The notes under the pieces: model-generated
What the model was told of the DNA's origin: nothing
Seen by the model: the letters and a program-made list of their open reading frames with translations, nothing else
Databases searched by the model: none
Part shown: piece after piece, positions 20,965 through 30,985 of the stretch
How the letters are laid out: each line of letters begins with the position of its first letter
Numbering within the stretch: position 1 is the stretch's first letter
Made by a program: the position numbers and the translations under genes
NCBI GenBank assembly: GCA_032207245.1
Contig: JAGEOH010000216.1
Coordinates: 1 to 64,000 of the forward strand
Length of the DNA stretch: 64,000 nucleotides
DNA from: Pardosa pseudoannulata
Taxonomy: Eukaryota; Arthropoda; Arachnida; Araneae; Lycosidae
Reading direction: 5' to 3'

Positions 20965-22323
20965 AGGCAAATTCCAAGTTCCGGGCCCCCCCCCCCCGCC
21001 ATGTTTTTGGCTCTATTTTTGTACAAGTGATCGCCAAATTGCCGCCAAGTGATGTTTAATATTTATGTATTGAGTTTATACCCAATTTCAAAGCATATAT
21101 TGAACAAAAAAAGGTTTAAATTTTTGTTAAGATGAATACAAATTTAAATTTGAGTTTTTAATGTATTTAAAGAAGCTTTTGTACTGTTTATTGATCTAAA
21201 CAGTGCGGAATTTTTGCAATAAGTGGAAATTAAGCAAAATATAAGCATTAGTTAGTTATATTTAGGCAATTATTCTTATAAAATATTTAGTTATATTTAT
21301 AAAATACGGTTGCTATTGAATGAAATTATTTTAAAACTATCAAACGATTAAAAAGTAATAAAGTACGATACAAATTACTTCTAGAAATTATCAGCTTAAA
21401 ATGAAAATATAAGAACGGAGTAAATGTTTTTAATAAATAATGAATTTTTAGCGTAAAATTCTGAAGAAAGTAAGGGAGTGAAATGATTTTTCTTATCTAA
21501 GTGAGGTAAAGCTCCCCTTGATCTTCCTTAACAATGACGGTAGACGGTTGTAATAAAATTACTTTTATTACTTAGCTTATCACTTTTAACAATGTTATAC
21601 ATTATAAAAAAATACAGTTTAAAAATATTTCTTTTTGTATTAAATTAAGACACAATTTTGAATAAAGTTCAAAAAGCAGTAAATAAAAAAAGTATAATTG
21701 TGAAATATAACATCACTTGTTGCCCTTCGAAAATTGAGCATAAAATATAAAATAAATAAAACGTTAGCCTAATTTAAGTATCCTGAGTTGTTGGTGGATA
21801 TACACGTTTGATCTGATTTAAAAAATCCTGAAAAGCATCTTGCGGATTTGCTTTCATTTTCCTCCACATAAATCCACAAAAGTACAAATCAAATTGATTT
21901 TCACACTTGCGAACTGTGAGGAAGGATCTCTTAATTGAGCTCCTCAATTATATTGGTGTGAGCTCCAGTATTAAATTTAAAAAACGAAAAAAAAATATTA
22001 CAAGAGCTCAGGCAAAATGGGCAAACATCCATAGCACAACGGAAATGCACAAAGATTTGAAATGGACGCTAGAAAATCCAAATTCAGAGGTCTTGAAGTA
22101 TTGTTAGTTACAGGAAGCAATAAGGGTCAGCTATTCAAATCACGTGTTATTTCCCCCCAATACCCTAAAATAAAAGCGCCGATTGACACCCCCACCTTTT
22201 TTAGGTGGTAGTGGAAGAAGAGCAAGGTTTGCCAGAAAATAGGGTTCTAGGTTTTGGCGATATCTCCCACGCTTGGCGTCCCGCTGAATTGGGTTGCAGG
22301 GGCCCTCTAAACTTGGAAACGGC
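20965..22323. mobile_element. Putative DNA transposon with about 25-bp terminal inverted repeats
   Basis: The left end GGCAAATTCCAAGTTCCGGG is an imperfect inverted match of the right end, which reads GGCCGTTTCCAAGTTTAGAG on the other strand; both continue into GGGCCCC. Flanking tandem-repeat sequence resumes on both sides, supporting insertion. A C14 run lies just inside the left end. No intact transposase is present. Confidence 0.45.
21774..21926 (-). pseudogene. Transposase-like C-terminal remnant
   Basis: About 50 open minus-strand codons end in a stop. They read CENQFDLYFCGFMWRKMK, then NPQDAFQDFLNQIKRVYPP. The tyrosine-x-C-x-F-M-W-R pattern before a short amphipathic end resembles the C terminus of ISXO2-like (IS1595-type) DDE transposases, from memory only. 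The catalytic part is absent. A plus-strand frame at 21907-22107 (IHSTTEMHKDLKWTLENP) abuts it across a short palindrome (AATTGAGCTCCTCAATT) and is not recognised. Confidence 0.35.
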
Positions 22324-22708
22324 CAAAAATAATTAGGAGAAAAAAGAAAATTAATTTAAAATATTATCAAAAGCCCAAATAAAATAAAGCAAAATTGCCC
22401 AAGATCATATAAAATAACTTGAATAGTGTTAGTTAACATATTAGTGAACAGATGGCGCCAGTGAAGCAAACAATTATACCCTGATATTTTATACTAAGTG
22501 GTTATCCTAAACCACTCATGACATCACACTGGAGCTCTCTGATCTGACTTCTCTGGGCCAAGCCCTCTAAGCCAGATTACTGTAGAAGCATGGAATGAGA
22601 CATAGCAGATATATTGCAACACGATATTGAGGATTAAAAAATCGATATTTAGTTAAGAGTATAATAATTAAAAATTAGGTTATAATAAGCCTGAGGTTCA
22701 CGAGTTCA

Positions 22709-23799
22709 GTGGACCACTCATTTGCTTCGAATTGTGGGTTGTTTGGGGCGCCTTAGCAGATTCGCTGTATCCCCCGTCGTGAGACTTAATGGATCATTCA
22801 GGGTGAGCATCTGGATTTATCAGTTCTTTGAAGGGTACACAATTATAAAACAATAACATTACATGAAAGGTTAATACACAATTTAACCCTAGACAGCAAA
22901 TAAAAATAGAAAAGTGGTATAATGAGAAAGTAATAATTAGAGAGGAGAAAGTTTAAAAAGGGATAGGGAGTTTTTATGGTGATGCAAGCATCAATTTTAA
23001 AATTTTAATCAGTTTTTTTGGATTTTTATATTTTATAATTTTTTTTCTTTTTTTTTGTGTGTGTGTGTGTAAAAATACACAAAGCATAATAATAACAAAA
23101 AGGAAGAAGTTAGGGAAAGCGGAAGAGAAGAACGAAGTATAAGAATTGATAGAGTGCTAACTTGAGTAGAAATAGCAAGAGTCATAGTGGCGCCATCTAA
23201 TATCGGCGCGAGGAATTAGGAAATTAGTAATTTGGAATAAACAAGAATTTGGAATAAGCTATGATTTTAGGGAAGCATGGCAGCTCTTGGCCGCTTACGA
23301 TTCCTGGTTTCCCTGAAATCATAGTCAGGCAGCTCGGCAATTATTTCATTATTGATATTAATGTTGGCATAAAACTTAATGGAAATAATGACGGCAAATT
23401 TCACTAAAAGTTAAAATGTTGAGGTCACGCCGTATGACTTCATTAGGTAAATAACGCGGAGCTCTTGCTATTCCTCTGAGGAACTGATTATGAGTAAAAT
23501 TTAAAATATCTAAGTTAGCGGGGAACGCAAACGACCATATGGGTGCTGCGTAAGTTGCAGCTGGTAGTATTACTGTTTTATACAGTAATACTTTATTTCT
23601 AATAGATAAATGAGGGCCGAAAAGTAATGAACGAAGCTCAACTTTCCTGGCAATGATTTTATTTTTAATGTTAACTATATGATGTTTAAAAGTAAGACGT
23701 TTGTCAATAGTGACACCAAGATATTTAATAGAGTTCTCCCATTCGATTACCTCGTCGTACATATGAAGTCGTGGAGGGAGTTTGAAGGGTGGACCACTC
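22709..23799 (-). mobile_element. LINE-B copy 1, 5'-truncated, 11-bp target-site duplication
   Basis: The insertion 22720-23788 is flanked by GTGGACCACTC at 22709-22719 and 23789-23799. It reads on the minus strand: the RT C-terminal region (IEWENSIKYLGVTIDKRLTF, YKTVILPAATYAAPIW, ARAPRYLPNEVIRRDLN), a stop-interrupted C terminus ending near 23276, a 3' UTR with a TG-rich stretch, and a tail hairpin at 22775-22745. The catalytic RT core is missing. The closest relative here is LINE-B copy 2 at 34830-36189; LINE-A is more distant. Confidence 0.9.
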
Positions 23800-23850
23800 T
23801 TTTACCTATCTATGTATTTTTGAGCAACATGTTATGGAATCTGTATAACT

Positions 23851-24076
23851 CTGTTAACCATCCCAATTGGTCACTATCAAGGTTACAGTCTAATTATCCT
23901 TTAATTAGACAACGCGTTGGTTACTCATAATTTTTTATGAGAACGTTCTCACCTCCTCGCTCTCTCTTGAGCTGGAGCGTATTAAATTCTTGTTTGGATT
24001 ACTTTTTGCCTAGAGGCCTAAATTTATGTTTTGATCTTTTCACGCTCGGAGGTTAAAGTGAAGACTTTCCACTTGC
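23851..24076. repeat. Dispersed repeat R215, copy 1
   Basis: About 220 bp match 63607-63826 in the same orientation. Both contain CTGTTAACCAT, a perfect hairpin CTCATAA-4-TTATGAG, CACCTCCTCGCT-like sequence, GAGCTGGAG(C/T)GTATTAAAT, and TCGGAGGTTAAAGT(G/A)AAGAC. No coding capacity and no class assigned. Confidence 0.85.
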
Positions 24077-24970
24077 TAATAATATTAGCATGATATTATG
24101 GGCAGTATGAACTTTCCCAATGGTTTCATCTCAGAAAACACCAGCAATAAGTTTAAATTAACTTTCGTAGAAATCTGCTGTGGCTAAGCCTCTGCTGTGA
24201 TATTAATTTTATTAGTACAGATAAAAAATATGTAGTTAAGAAATTAAAAATTAGTAAAAACACGGTGCAGACTATGATAGACTAGTAAGAATCATTTATT
24301 TGGAAATACTATTAATTCTGGAGATTCTCAAGTCTCTAAGCTATCATTGCTATATTTGTAAAAGATGGAATGATAGATTTAAATATTCTTAATCTATTTT
24401 ATTAATTTGAGTGCTAACTTTTTGCAACACGAGGGCTAATAAGATACAGCTTAATATACGAACATATTCTATTCGAATCCGGTTCCGAAGGCCAGCACCC
24501 AACCAACTTTATTAATTTGTATTATTTGATCTGCTCATAGAAATTTTATAAAAAGCAAAAACTTGAGAGGCGGGGCTTAAGATTCTTTAGTCCCTCCTGT
24601 ACTTACATCGTTAGGTCCTGTACTATATATTTGCACTCCTATTCAACTATTTACTTAAACATTTATACGAAAACTGTTATTTTTATAACTTTTAGCTTTT
24701 GGAAAATACTCAAAAGGATATTTTTTATCGTTTTATAAATTTTACATCCTGGAGTTTTATTTATCACTAAAAATCTAAAACAAATCTTAAAATAACCAAA
24801 CTATAAAATTTAAAAGTCAAAGGATATGATTTCCAATTGTAGGTGAATCTTTTTATTACATTCCTGTTATGAAACTTGTAAATACTAGAAATATAATATA
24901 ATGTGGAAATCACTCTTCCAATAATTTCTTACAAATATTATACAAATTAAAAATAATACTCTCATTTTAC
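24077..24970. repeat. Dispersed repeat matching the flanks of LINE-A copy 2 and the 420-bp units
   Basis: 24100-24360 matches 28645-28975 (CACGGTGCAGACTATGAT, GAGATTCTCAAGTCTCTAAGCT). 24365-24400 matches 34315-34355. 24520-24970 matches 34360-34815, including the first 420-bp unit (TTTTACATCCTGGAGTTT). The same ancestral stretch therefore exists here without LINE-A and gives a paralogous empty site near 24355. Confidence 0.8.
24398..24519 (+). mobile_element. Solo LINE tail (98 bp) with 12-bp target-site duplication
   Basis: TTTATTAATTTG occurs at 24398-24409 and 24508-24519. The 98 bases between are absent from the paralogous locus near 34357. The insert ends GGCCAGCACCCAACCAAC, resembling the GCCCAGGTGCCCCAAACAA end of LINE-B tails, so it is read as a short retroposed tail on the plus strand. 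Confidence 0.75.
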
Positions 24971-25039
24971 CTGCAACTTAATTTCTTATGTTGGACTTGG
25001 TTTCTGTTACCTTATATTATTCCTTTTCTGGCGAATCTC

Positions 25040-25200
25040 ATGTATCCTTGACCCATCCCTAGTTATCTTTTAATTCTATGTTATGCTAACACAATTTCAT
25101 AGTTTTCAGCATTACTACAAATAGTATTCCAGCACTAGAGGGCTTGGCCCAGGCAGTACTGCAGCCAACTCTTTCTGTGAGCTTCTGTGAACATGAGAAA
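25040..25200 (+). repeat. Short dispersed repeat with AGAGGGCTTGGCCCAG core
   Basis: The core also occurs near 702-730 and 884-915 (plus), 22550-22580 (minus) and, diverged, 62740-62770. Roughly 150 bp upstream is weakly alike. It may be a SINE or another LINE tail; it has no coding capacity. Confidence 0.5.
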
Positions 25201-25229
25201 TCTTTTATAAACATTTGTAGTCACGATAA

Positions 25230-25445
25230 CCTGTTTACTCATGTTACAGGTCATGAATGTAATAGCATTTAGAAGCCTTTTTCCCCGAAGCAGTCTGACA
25301 TGGTTAATTACATAATAACAGGTTTATAAATAGAAGAAAAGCTAGGGCAAGATTTATTTTTTTAAATAAGCTATTAGAGCATTACGGATTAAACATCGGA
25401 ATGCAATAAATAAACCTGGAGTTTTATTTATTAATAAAAATCGTA
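25230..25445. repeat. Dispersed repeat R200
   Basis: Shares TTACAGGTCATG, GAAGCAGTCTGACATGGTTA and CCTGGAGTTTTATTTATTAA with 37855-38075, and more weakly with 26555-26700. The CCTGGAGTTT(A/T)AT block also occurs in the 420-bp units. Non-coding; class unknown. Confidence 0.7.
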
Positions 25446-25886
25446 CAACCCTTACTACTTGGAGACTGGAGTTGAACACGGAGAAAATGTCCCTTCTTCG
25501 TAACAATAACAGGGAATTGAAAAATATCAGCATCTTGGCTTTACAGGGTGCTACCGACTGAATGGCAGTCAGAATTTCTCAGCCTATGCATCTGGTCTAA
25601 AATTATTAATTATAGCCCTAACTATAAAAACCATTATAAAAAACAAAAAAATGTATAAAAAATTAAACCCCAAAAAATTATATTTTTTTTCTTCTATCTT
25701 TTATTTACTATTATTATTATTATTATTACTTACTAAGGACAAGGACCTTAATTGTAATTTTCTTATTCATTTAATCATGACTTTCACCTTGAATATTTGT
25801 GTAATTTAAAAAAAAAACTCCCATACAAGTTAAGAAGCACATCAGTTAAGACATTTGCAGCGGTCACCACTGGAAAAAGTATTATA
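25446..25886. other. Noncoding stretch
   Basis: Contains an (ATT)n run near 25717-25735 and sequence resembling the region upstream of the LINE tail at 37620-37700 (ACTAAGGACAAGGACCTT against TTAAGGACAGGGCCTTT). No gene seen. Confidence 0.4.
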
Positions 25887-26178
25887 GCCCCTCCACACTA
25901 TGGTCCACTGCAAGCCATCACCACTGTCTGGAGGGGATATGGTTTATAGTGGTCGATGGTAGAAGACGATAAAATAGCCTTGGCAGACGATTGCTTCCCA
26001 GGCGGTATTTTTCCAAAGATCAAAGGTAGTCAGATGCGCAACTAAATTGCGCAGTAGACTCTATAGACAAATCCACGTGTTTGGATTATTTAGTGGCCCA
26101 GCGTGTAGATGCAACCCGTGAACCATCCTTCAAGGCCACCATCAGGAAGTGGTGAACAATTGGCCATAGTGTGGAGGC
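25887..26178. mobile_element. PIF/Harbinger-like MITE
   Basis: 292 bp with inverted ends: GCCCCTCCACACTATGG on the left, and GCCTCCACACTATGG read on the other strand at the right. The inverted match extends loosely into CACCACT-containing sequence. TA lies outside both ends; a 3-bp duplication is not certain. The terminal motif resembles Harbinger ends. No transposase inside. Confidence 0.6.
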
Positions 26179-26389
26179 TACACTAGAGTCAAAGAGCCCC
26201 AAAAACTCTCAACTACTCGAACTTACACTGGAGTTGTAGGAAGAACTTGGTGAAAGAATAATCCTCATGATCATTAGCATCTTCGTTTGACGAGGTGATA
26301 ACGGTACAATTGTAGTCTGAATTTCTAAGCCTGTGTAACATTTTTGATTCATCTTAAGCCTCTACTCATTTAAATTGTTTTCACCCGTA

Positions 26390-26495
26390 ATATAATCTTG
26401 TACTTAACGATGCAAACCCTAAGAGTAATTTCTCACCTTCATCATTGGGAATTCGACTTAACCAGGTGCCCCAAACAAGCAACAAGCTACTTTCG
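26390..26495 (+). mobile_element. LINE-B-like 3' tail, solo or with decayed upstream part
   Basis: CTAAGAGTAATTTCTCACC and the hairpin region at 26447-26472 (ATTGGGAATTCG...CCAGGTGCCCCAAACAA) match the tail of LINE-B copy 2 at 36121-36177. No coding part remains upstream, where the Harbinger-like MITE lies. No duplication identified. Confidence 0.7.
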
Positions 26496-26694
26496 CCACT
26501 TTCTAAAGTTGTTGATCGAACTTAGAGAAATTTGTATCAGGAAAGTCTGTTTCCTCACATGTGAGTTAATGGATGCATTTTCAATCAGAAACCTTCCTTC
26601 CCGTAATAGGCTGTCATGGTGCCGTGACAATAATGATAAATAATAGTTTTTCCACAAAGTAGAAAAACTATAGCCAGTTTTAATGCAATAAATA

Positions 26695-27180
26695 AGCAAT
26701 TGCACAAATTTATGAGGCGTGTAAGGGGTGTCCACCGATATCTATCCAATGAAATAATAAGACGCGAGTTTAATATGTTAACATTAATCCTGTGTTAAAG
26801 CTCCAAAAATTATTATAATAGTATTAATGATCTACCAAATGAAATAGCCGAACCTGATTATGATTATTACTTCATCCCCTGTCCTTATTGTTATATGTTG
26901 TGGCCTATTCTGTTGTACTGTGATGTAAAAAAATGTGTATTTTTTATTATTTGAGGAACAGAAAGTGTATCCCATGGTGTATTTTTATGAAGACTCCAAA
27001 CAGTGTTACCAACCGTGCCTATTAATCGTAATTTCTTTTTCAAGGCATTAATCTTTTTTTGTATCGTTTCAGATAGAATTACATGAATACAACCAGCTGT
27101 CATGATTTTTACCTCCTTACCTTTCCAACTTTTAACTCCTTTCCAAAATTCAATTTCCAATTTATTTACAGATTTTCTCT
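26695..27180 (+). pseudogene. Decayed LINE-A-like RT C terminus and 3' UTR
   Basis: 26700-26880 aligns with the last part of LINE-A ORF2 (ATGAGGCGTGTAAGGGGTGT, CTATCCAATGAAATAATAAG) with many stops and indels. 26930-27080 aligns with its 3' UTR (GTGTATTTTTTATTATTTGA, AGACTCCAAACAGTGTTACC). The structured tail is not evident. Confidence 0.7.
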
Positions 27181-27209
27181 ACCTTTCGGATTGAGGCAGT
27201 CTTACACTC

Positions 27210-28500
27210 CGGACAGAGGAGGCAGCAATCTCAGAGCAAAACAGATTCAGGATCAATGAGCGACTTCAGCAAAATGGTCCAAAGTTTCCTAAAGGATTAC
27301 AAACTTTCAAACTTAATGACCCTCTTTAAGACAGTAAACAAATCATAAAAAAAAAATAATAACGATCCGATTCTTTTCCATTCTCGATGCAGTAGCCGAC
27401 TACTATGATCGTGTAAGCGACCAAGGCTAGGGCTAATCTTATCTTTGATAGCCTAAAGATTAGACACGGCTTCGGTAAGAAAACTAAAAAATTCGCGACT
27501 CTTTAGAGTCTTCTGACATCGAGCTTGTTAATAAATGTTTAGTAATGTTTGAAAAAAAATTTTGAGTTATCACCGCGTACCACAATGGATTACGAAACTT
27601 TACTATGATTACGGATCTCATCACTGACCATCTGGATTCTTTCTATTATTGTCATGCCTGATCGCAATACCAAAATTCTTCTTACTTCAGCTTACTTTAG
27701 ATGCACTGCTCCAAATTCTCCCACCCATTTTTCTAGAACGCCCCTTTAATTGGCTTTGTTCTCGTCTATAACACCCCTTAAATTTAACTCTACTACACCT
27801 CTTTGATTCTGACCACACGCCGGTGTTACTGACAGTTTAACTGAAAATGAGTTGTCTTGAATCTAAACCGAATATTTACACCGATTGGCGATAGTTTCAG
27901 GGTACTTTTGCCGACTCCATATTATTCTATCCTTACATTAATAACTCTAAATAGATTGGTTTCGAAAATTATACCAATTCTTTCTCACCCCTGTTTCACG
28001 GCAAGAATATTTTGCCCTCGGTGATGATGTAGAAATGTGATTTCGCGATCACCGTGATGAGAAATGGGCTGAGTTCATCTTCGATCTCGTCGTCGGAGAT
28101 AACTCTATCTGAAAATTTCAGAAGAACCTTGTGGCTGATCGAAACACTATTACCCTCCAATAGATGGAACCACGATGACGCACTTTGATCAATTTAACAA
28201 AGCTGAGGCAATTGCTGATACGTTTTAAATTCAATTTGCTCTCAATGCGGACTTAGTGGACGAAGATCACGATTTTCATTCTAATGTGGCCTTGAACGAT
28301 GTCTTTTCCTCAACTACTACGTACGTAATTCACAAAACAACCGTTAATGAAGTAAGAGAATTCGATTAAGAATTATAAGTTCCCAGGCCTTGACAATATA
28401 CCAAATTGTGCTATAAAAAAACTTCCTTCCCATCATCTTGATGCCGCCAAATGAACATATGTAATATTGACACCTTTTCCACCCGTCCACCTTATCGCGT
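27210..28500 (+). pseudogene. Decayed Jockey-type LINE (ORF1 end, endonuclease, RT start)
   Basis: Pieces in shifting frames resemble LINE-A at moderate distance: SKMVQSFLKDYKLSNLMTLF like the ORF1 C terminus (27260-27340), DSDHTPVLL of the endonuclease (27808-27835), and PGLDNIPNCAIKKLPSHHL of the early RT (28385-28440). Stops and indels are frequent throughout. It represents a separate, older family or a very old copy. Confidence 0.65.
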
Positions 28501-28702
28501 GACATGATAATATAAGAAAAAATGAGTTTTATACATAGTTGGTTATTGTATATTTAGGACGCTACTATGAACTGGATAAGATCATTATTAATTACGTTAA
28601 AGAATTTCTTAAAGACCTTATTAAGAATGTCATCAGATTTCCCAATGGTTTCACCTCAGAAAACATCAATAATTGGTTTAAATTAACTTTCGTAGAATTC
28701 GA

Positions 28703-28806
28703 ACTAATTGGAGTGTAGACTGGGGTTCATTGACCGAAGGCCTTATCCCCTGTTGTGAGGCTATTAAATTATTGAGAAAATACTATGCCCATACAATTAA
28801 TAAGTA
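28703..28806 (-). mobile_element. Solo LINE tail insertion in a dispersed repeat
   Basis: About 105-115 bp are present here but absent from the paralogous stretch at 24170. On the minus strand it has GGGGATAAGGCC-TTC-GGTC...CCCC (28750-28722), the same tail fold as LINE-A with a different inner stem. No clear duplication. Confidence 0.65.
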
Positions 28807-29187
28807 ACATCTGCTGTGATATTAATTTTATTATTACAGATAAAAAAATGTAGTTAAGAAATTAAAATTAGTATAAACACGGTGCAGACTATGATAAACT
28901 AGTAAGAATAATTTATTTCGTAATACTATTAATACTAGAGATTCTCAAGTCTCTAAGCTTTCATTACTATATTTGTATATGTATTTAACCACTCCACTCC
29001 CCCCTCTGCCTTCGTAGAGTGAGGACGTTATCCTGTGCGCTCCTGCGGATTAGTGGTTTCCGGTTGCTACTTATTTTTATCCGGTGCTGTGTGTGGTGTT
29101 GGGCCGCTTGGCTCGGGTGATCTTGCCGTCGCTGTACGGATATTTTTTCTCTTGTGTGTGCTCCTGGTTTACGACGCGGACTGGACT

Positions 29188-30985
29188 ATGGCTGATGTGG
29201 CTTATGCTGAGCCCGAAGCAATGGACGACGGATCTGTTCATGACGAAGAGAGCATTTGCTCGAATTCTTCCACCTGTTCGATTATCGACGACGTTGTGTC
29301 CTTCCACACCAAATTTAAAGTGACTTACGATACCAATTGGGAATATTACCCCTTGATTGAAGACTTCCTGTCCTTCGTGGAGACCCTACTTGACGAACGT
29401 GACGACGAGCTACCAAAGGTAAGAGAGTCTTTAATACCTATTTTTGATTGCATTGATAACCGTTGTCATGATATTCATGTTTTTATGTCTAAATTGCTAT
29501 TTTAAAATGTTTTTTAATGGTATGCATAAATTTATTAATAAGTATTTAAGTGCATTTAATGTTGAAATGATTAGAGGTAACGACGACTGTCTCAGGATTA
29601 TTGAAAAGAAAAATGCTAAACGTAAAAGAAAAAACTCTAATGACTCTGATAATGAAAATATTATAGTAACTAAAAATAGATTTGAATGTTTAACTGTTGA
29701 GGAACCCCAAAATAATGATGAAAATAATACTAATGAAATAATTAATAATAGTGTAAATAAAACTAATGATGCTAATGTTAACGAAAAATGCTCTAAATAA
29801 TAGTACTGCAGGTAATGAAATTAAACGTAAAAGTCCGTACCAACTATTTGTTGAGGTCCCACCTAATTGTAAACAATTATTGAAAATTCTGCACTCCCTA
29901 TCTAGTAATATAAATACTAAATTAAATAAAAACAAAATCCAAATAACTACAAACTGTCTAGATTCCTTTAGGAAAATTCAAAAATATCTAAACGAAAATA
30001 AAATCCCTGTTAGGTCCCTTGACTTAAAATCTGATAAACCAAAAAAATTCATTATTAGAGGCCTCCCTGTAAACACCGAAATTAGTGATATTGAGGAAGC
30101 CCTTAAAGAAGTTAAAATCGAACCCTTAAAAATAGCTTATCTTACAAATCGTAAAACTAAAAAGCCCATGCCATTATTCTTAGCTACTGTAGTCTCAAAC
30201 GCTTTTGTAGATAATACATTAATAAAATTAAAACTATTAACTATCTTTCAGTAACATTCGAAAAATATAATAATGTAGGCATCCCCCAATGTTATAGATG
30301 TCAGGAGTTTGGCCACTCTTCCCTAACGTGCAACTTAACGCCTAAATGCCTTAAATGTTCAAAAAATCACTTAGCTAGAGAATGTAATATAGAACCCCAA
30401 AACTTTAAATGTGCAAACTGTGGAGAAAATCATACAGCTAACTTCAAAGGTTGCAGGGCTCATCCTGCCAACAAATTAAAAAACAATAAAACTAAAAATC
30501 CTCAAAGCTTCACCCCTGCCCCTATTCCAGCAGTCAATGCTTGGGCTCAGAGAAAAAATAACGCACCAGGTAATAATCCTAAAATAGCTATCCCAACTTC
30601 AAGTTTAATAACCTCAAATTCTACCCCAATTAAAGAAAAAACTCAATCCCCAACTAAAACTAAAGAAACTAGCAGCCTAAAACCTAATGATAAAAGGAAA
30701 AATGAAAAACCAAATAGTGCTAAACCTACTAATGATAAAAATAAAACTAATAAGAAAACTAACTCTAATGAAAATAACTCTAATAGTAATAACTCAAATC
30801 CAGAAGGTATAGGAGAATTATTTAAATTAATTGTAGACTTCACTAAAAACTATAATATTAAAGATATCATTAATATGTTTAAAGAAATAGCCAAAATTAT
30901 GAAAGAAAATAATGATCCAATTCAAAAACTCCTGATGGCTTTCGAAGTTATAGCTAATTATTTTGACAAACCCCATGATGGTTAA
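29188..30985 (+). pseudogene. LINE-A copy 2 ORF1, three frameshifts
   Basis: The start MADVAYAEPEAMDDGS at 29188 matches copy 1. The frame shifts near 29495 (extra A in TCTAAATTGC), 29785 and 30220. The remaining frame to 30985 carries the three knuckles (CYRCQEFGHSS, CLKCSKNHLAREC, CANCGENHTANF), a Ser/Asn/Lys-rich linker, and ends FDKPHDG. The middle holds KFIIRGLPVNTEISD. Same protein as 17595-19391. Confidence 0.9.
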
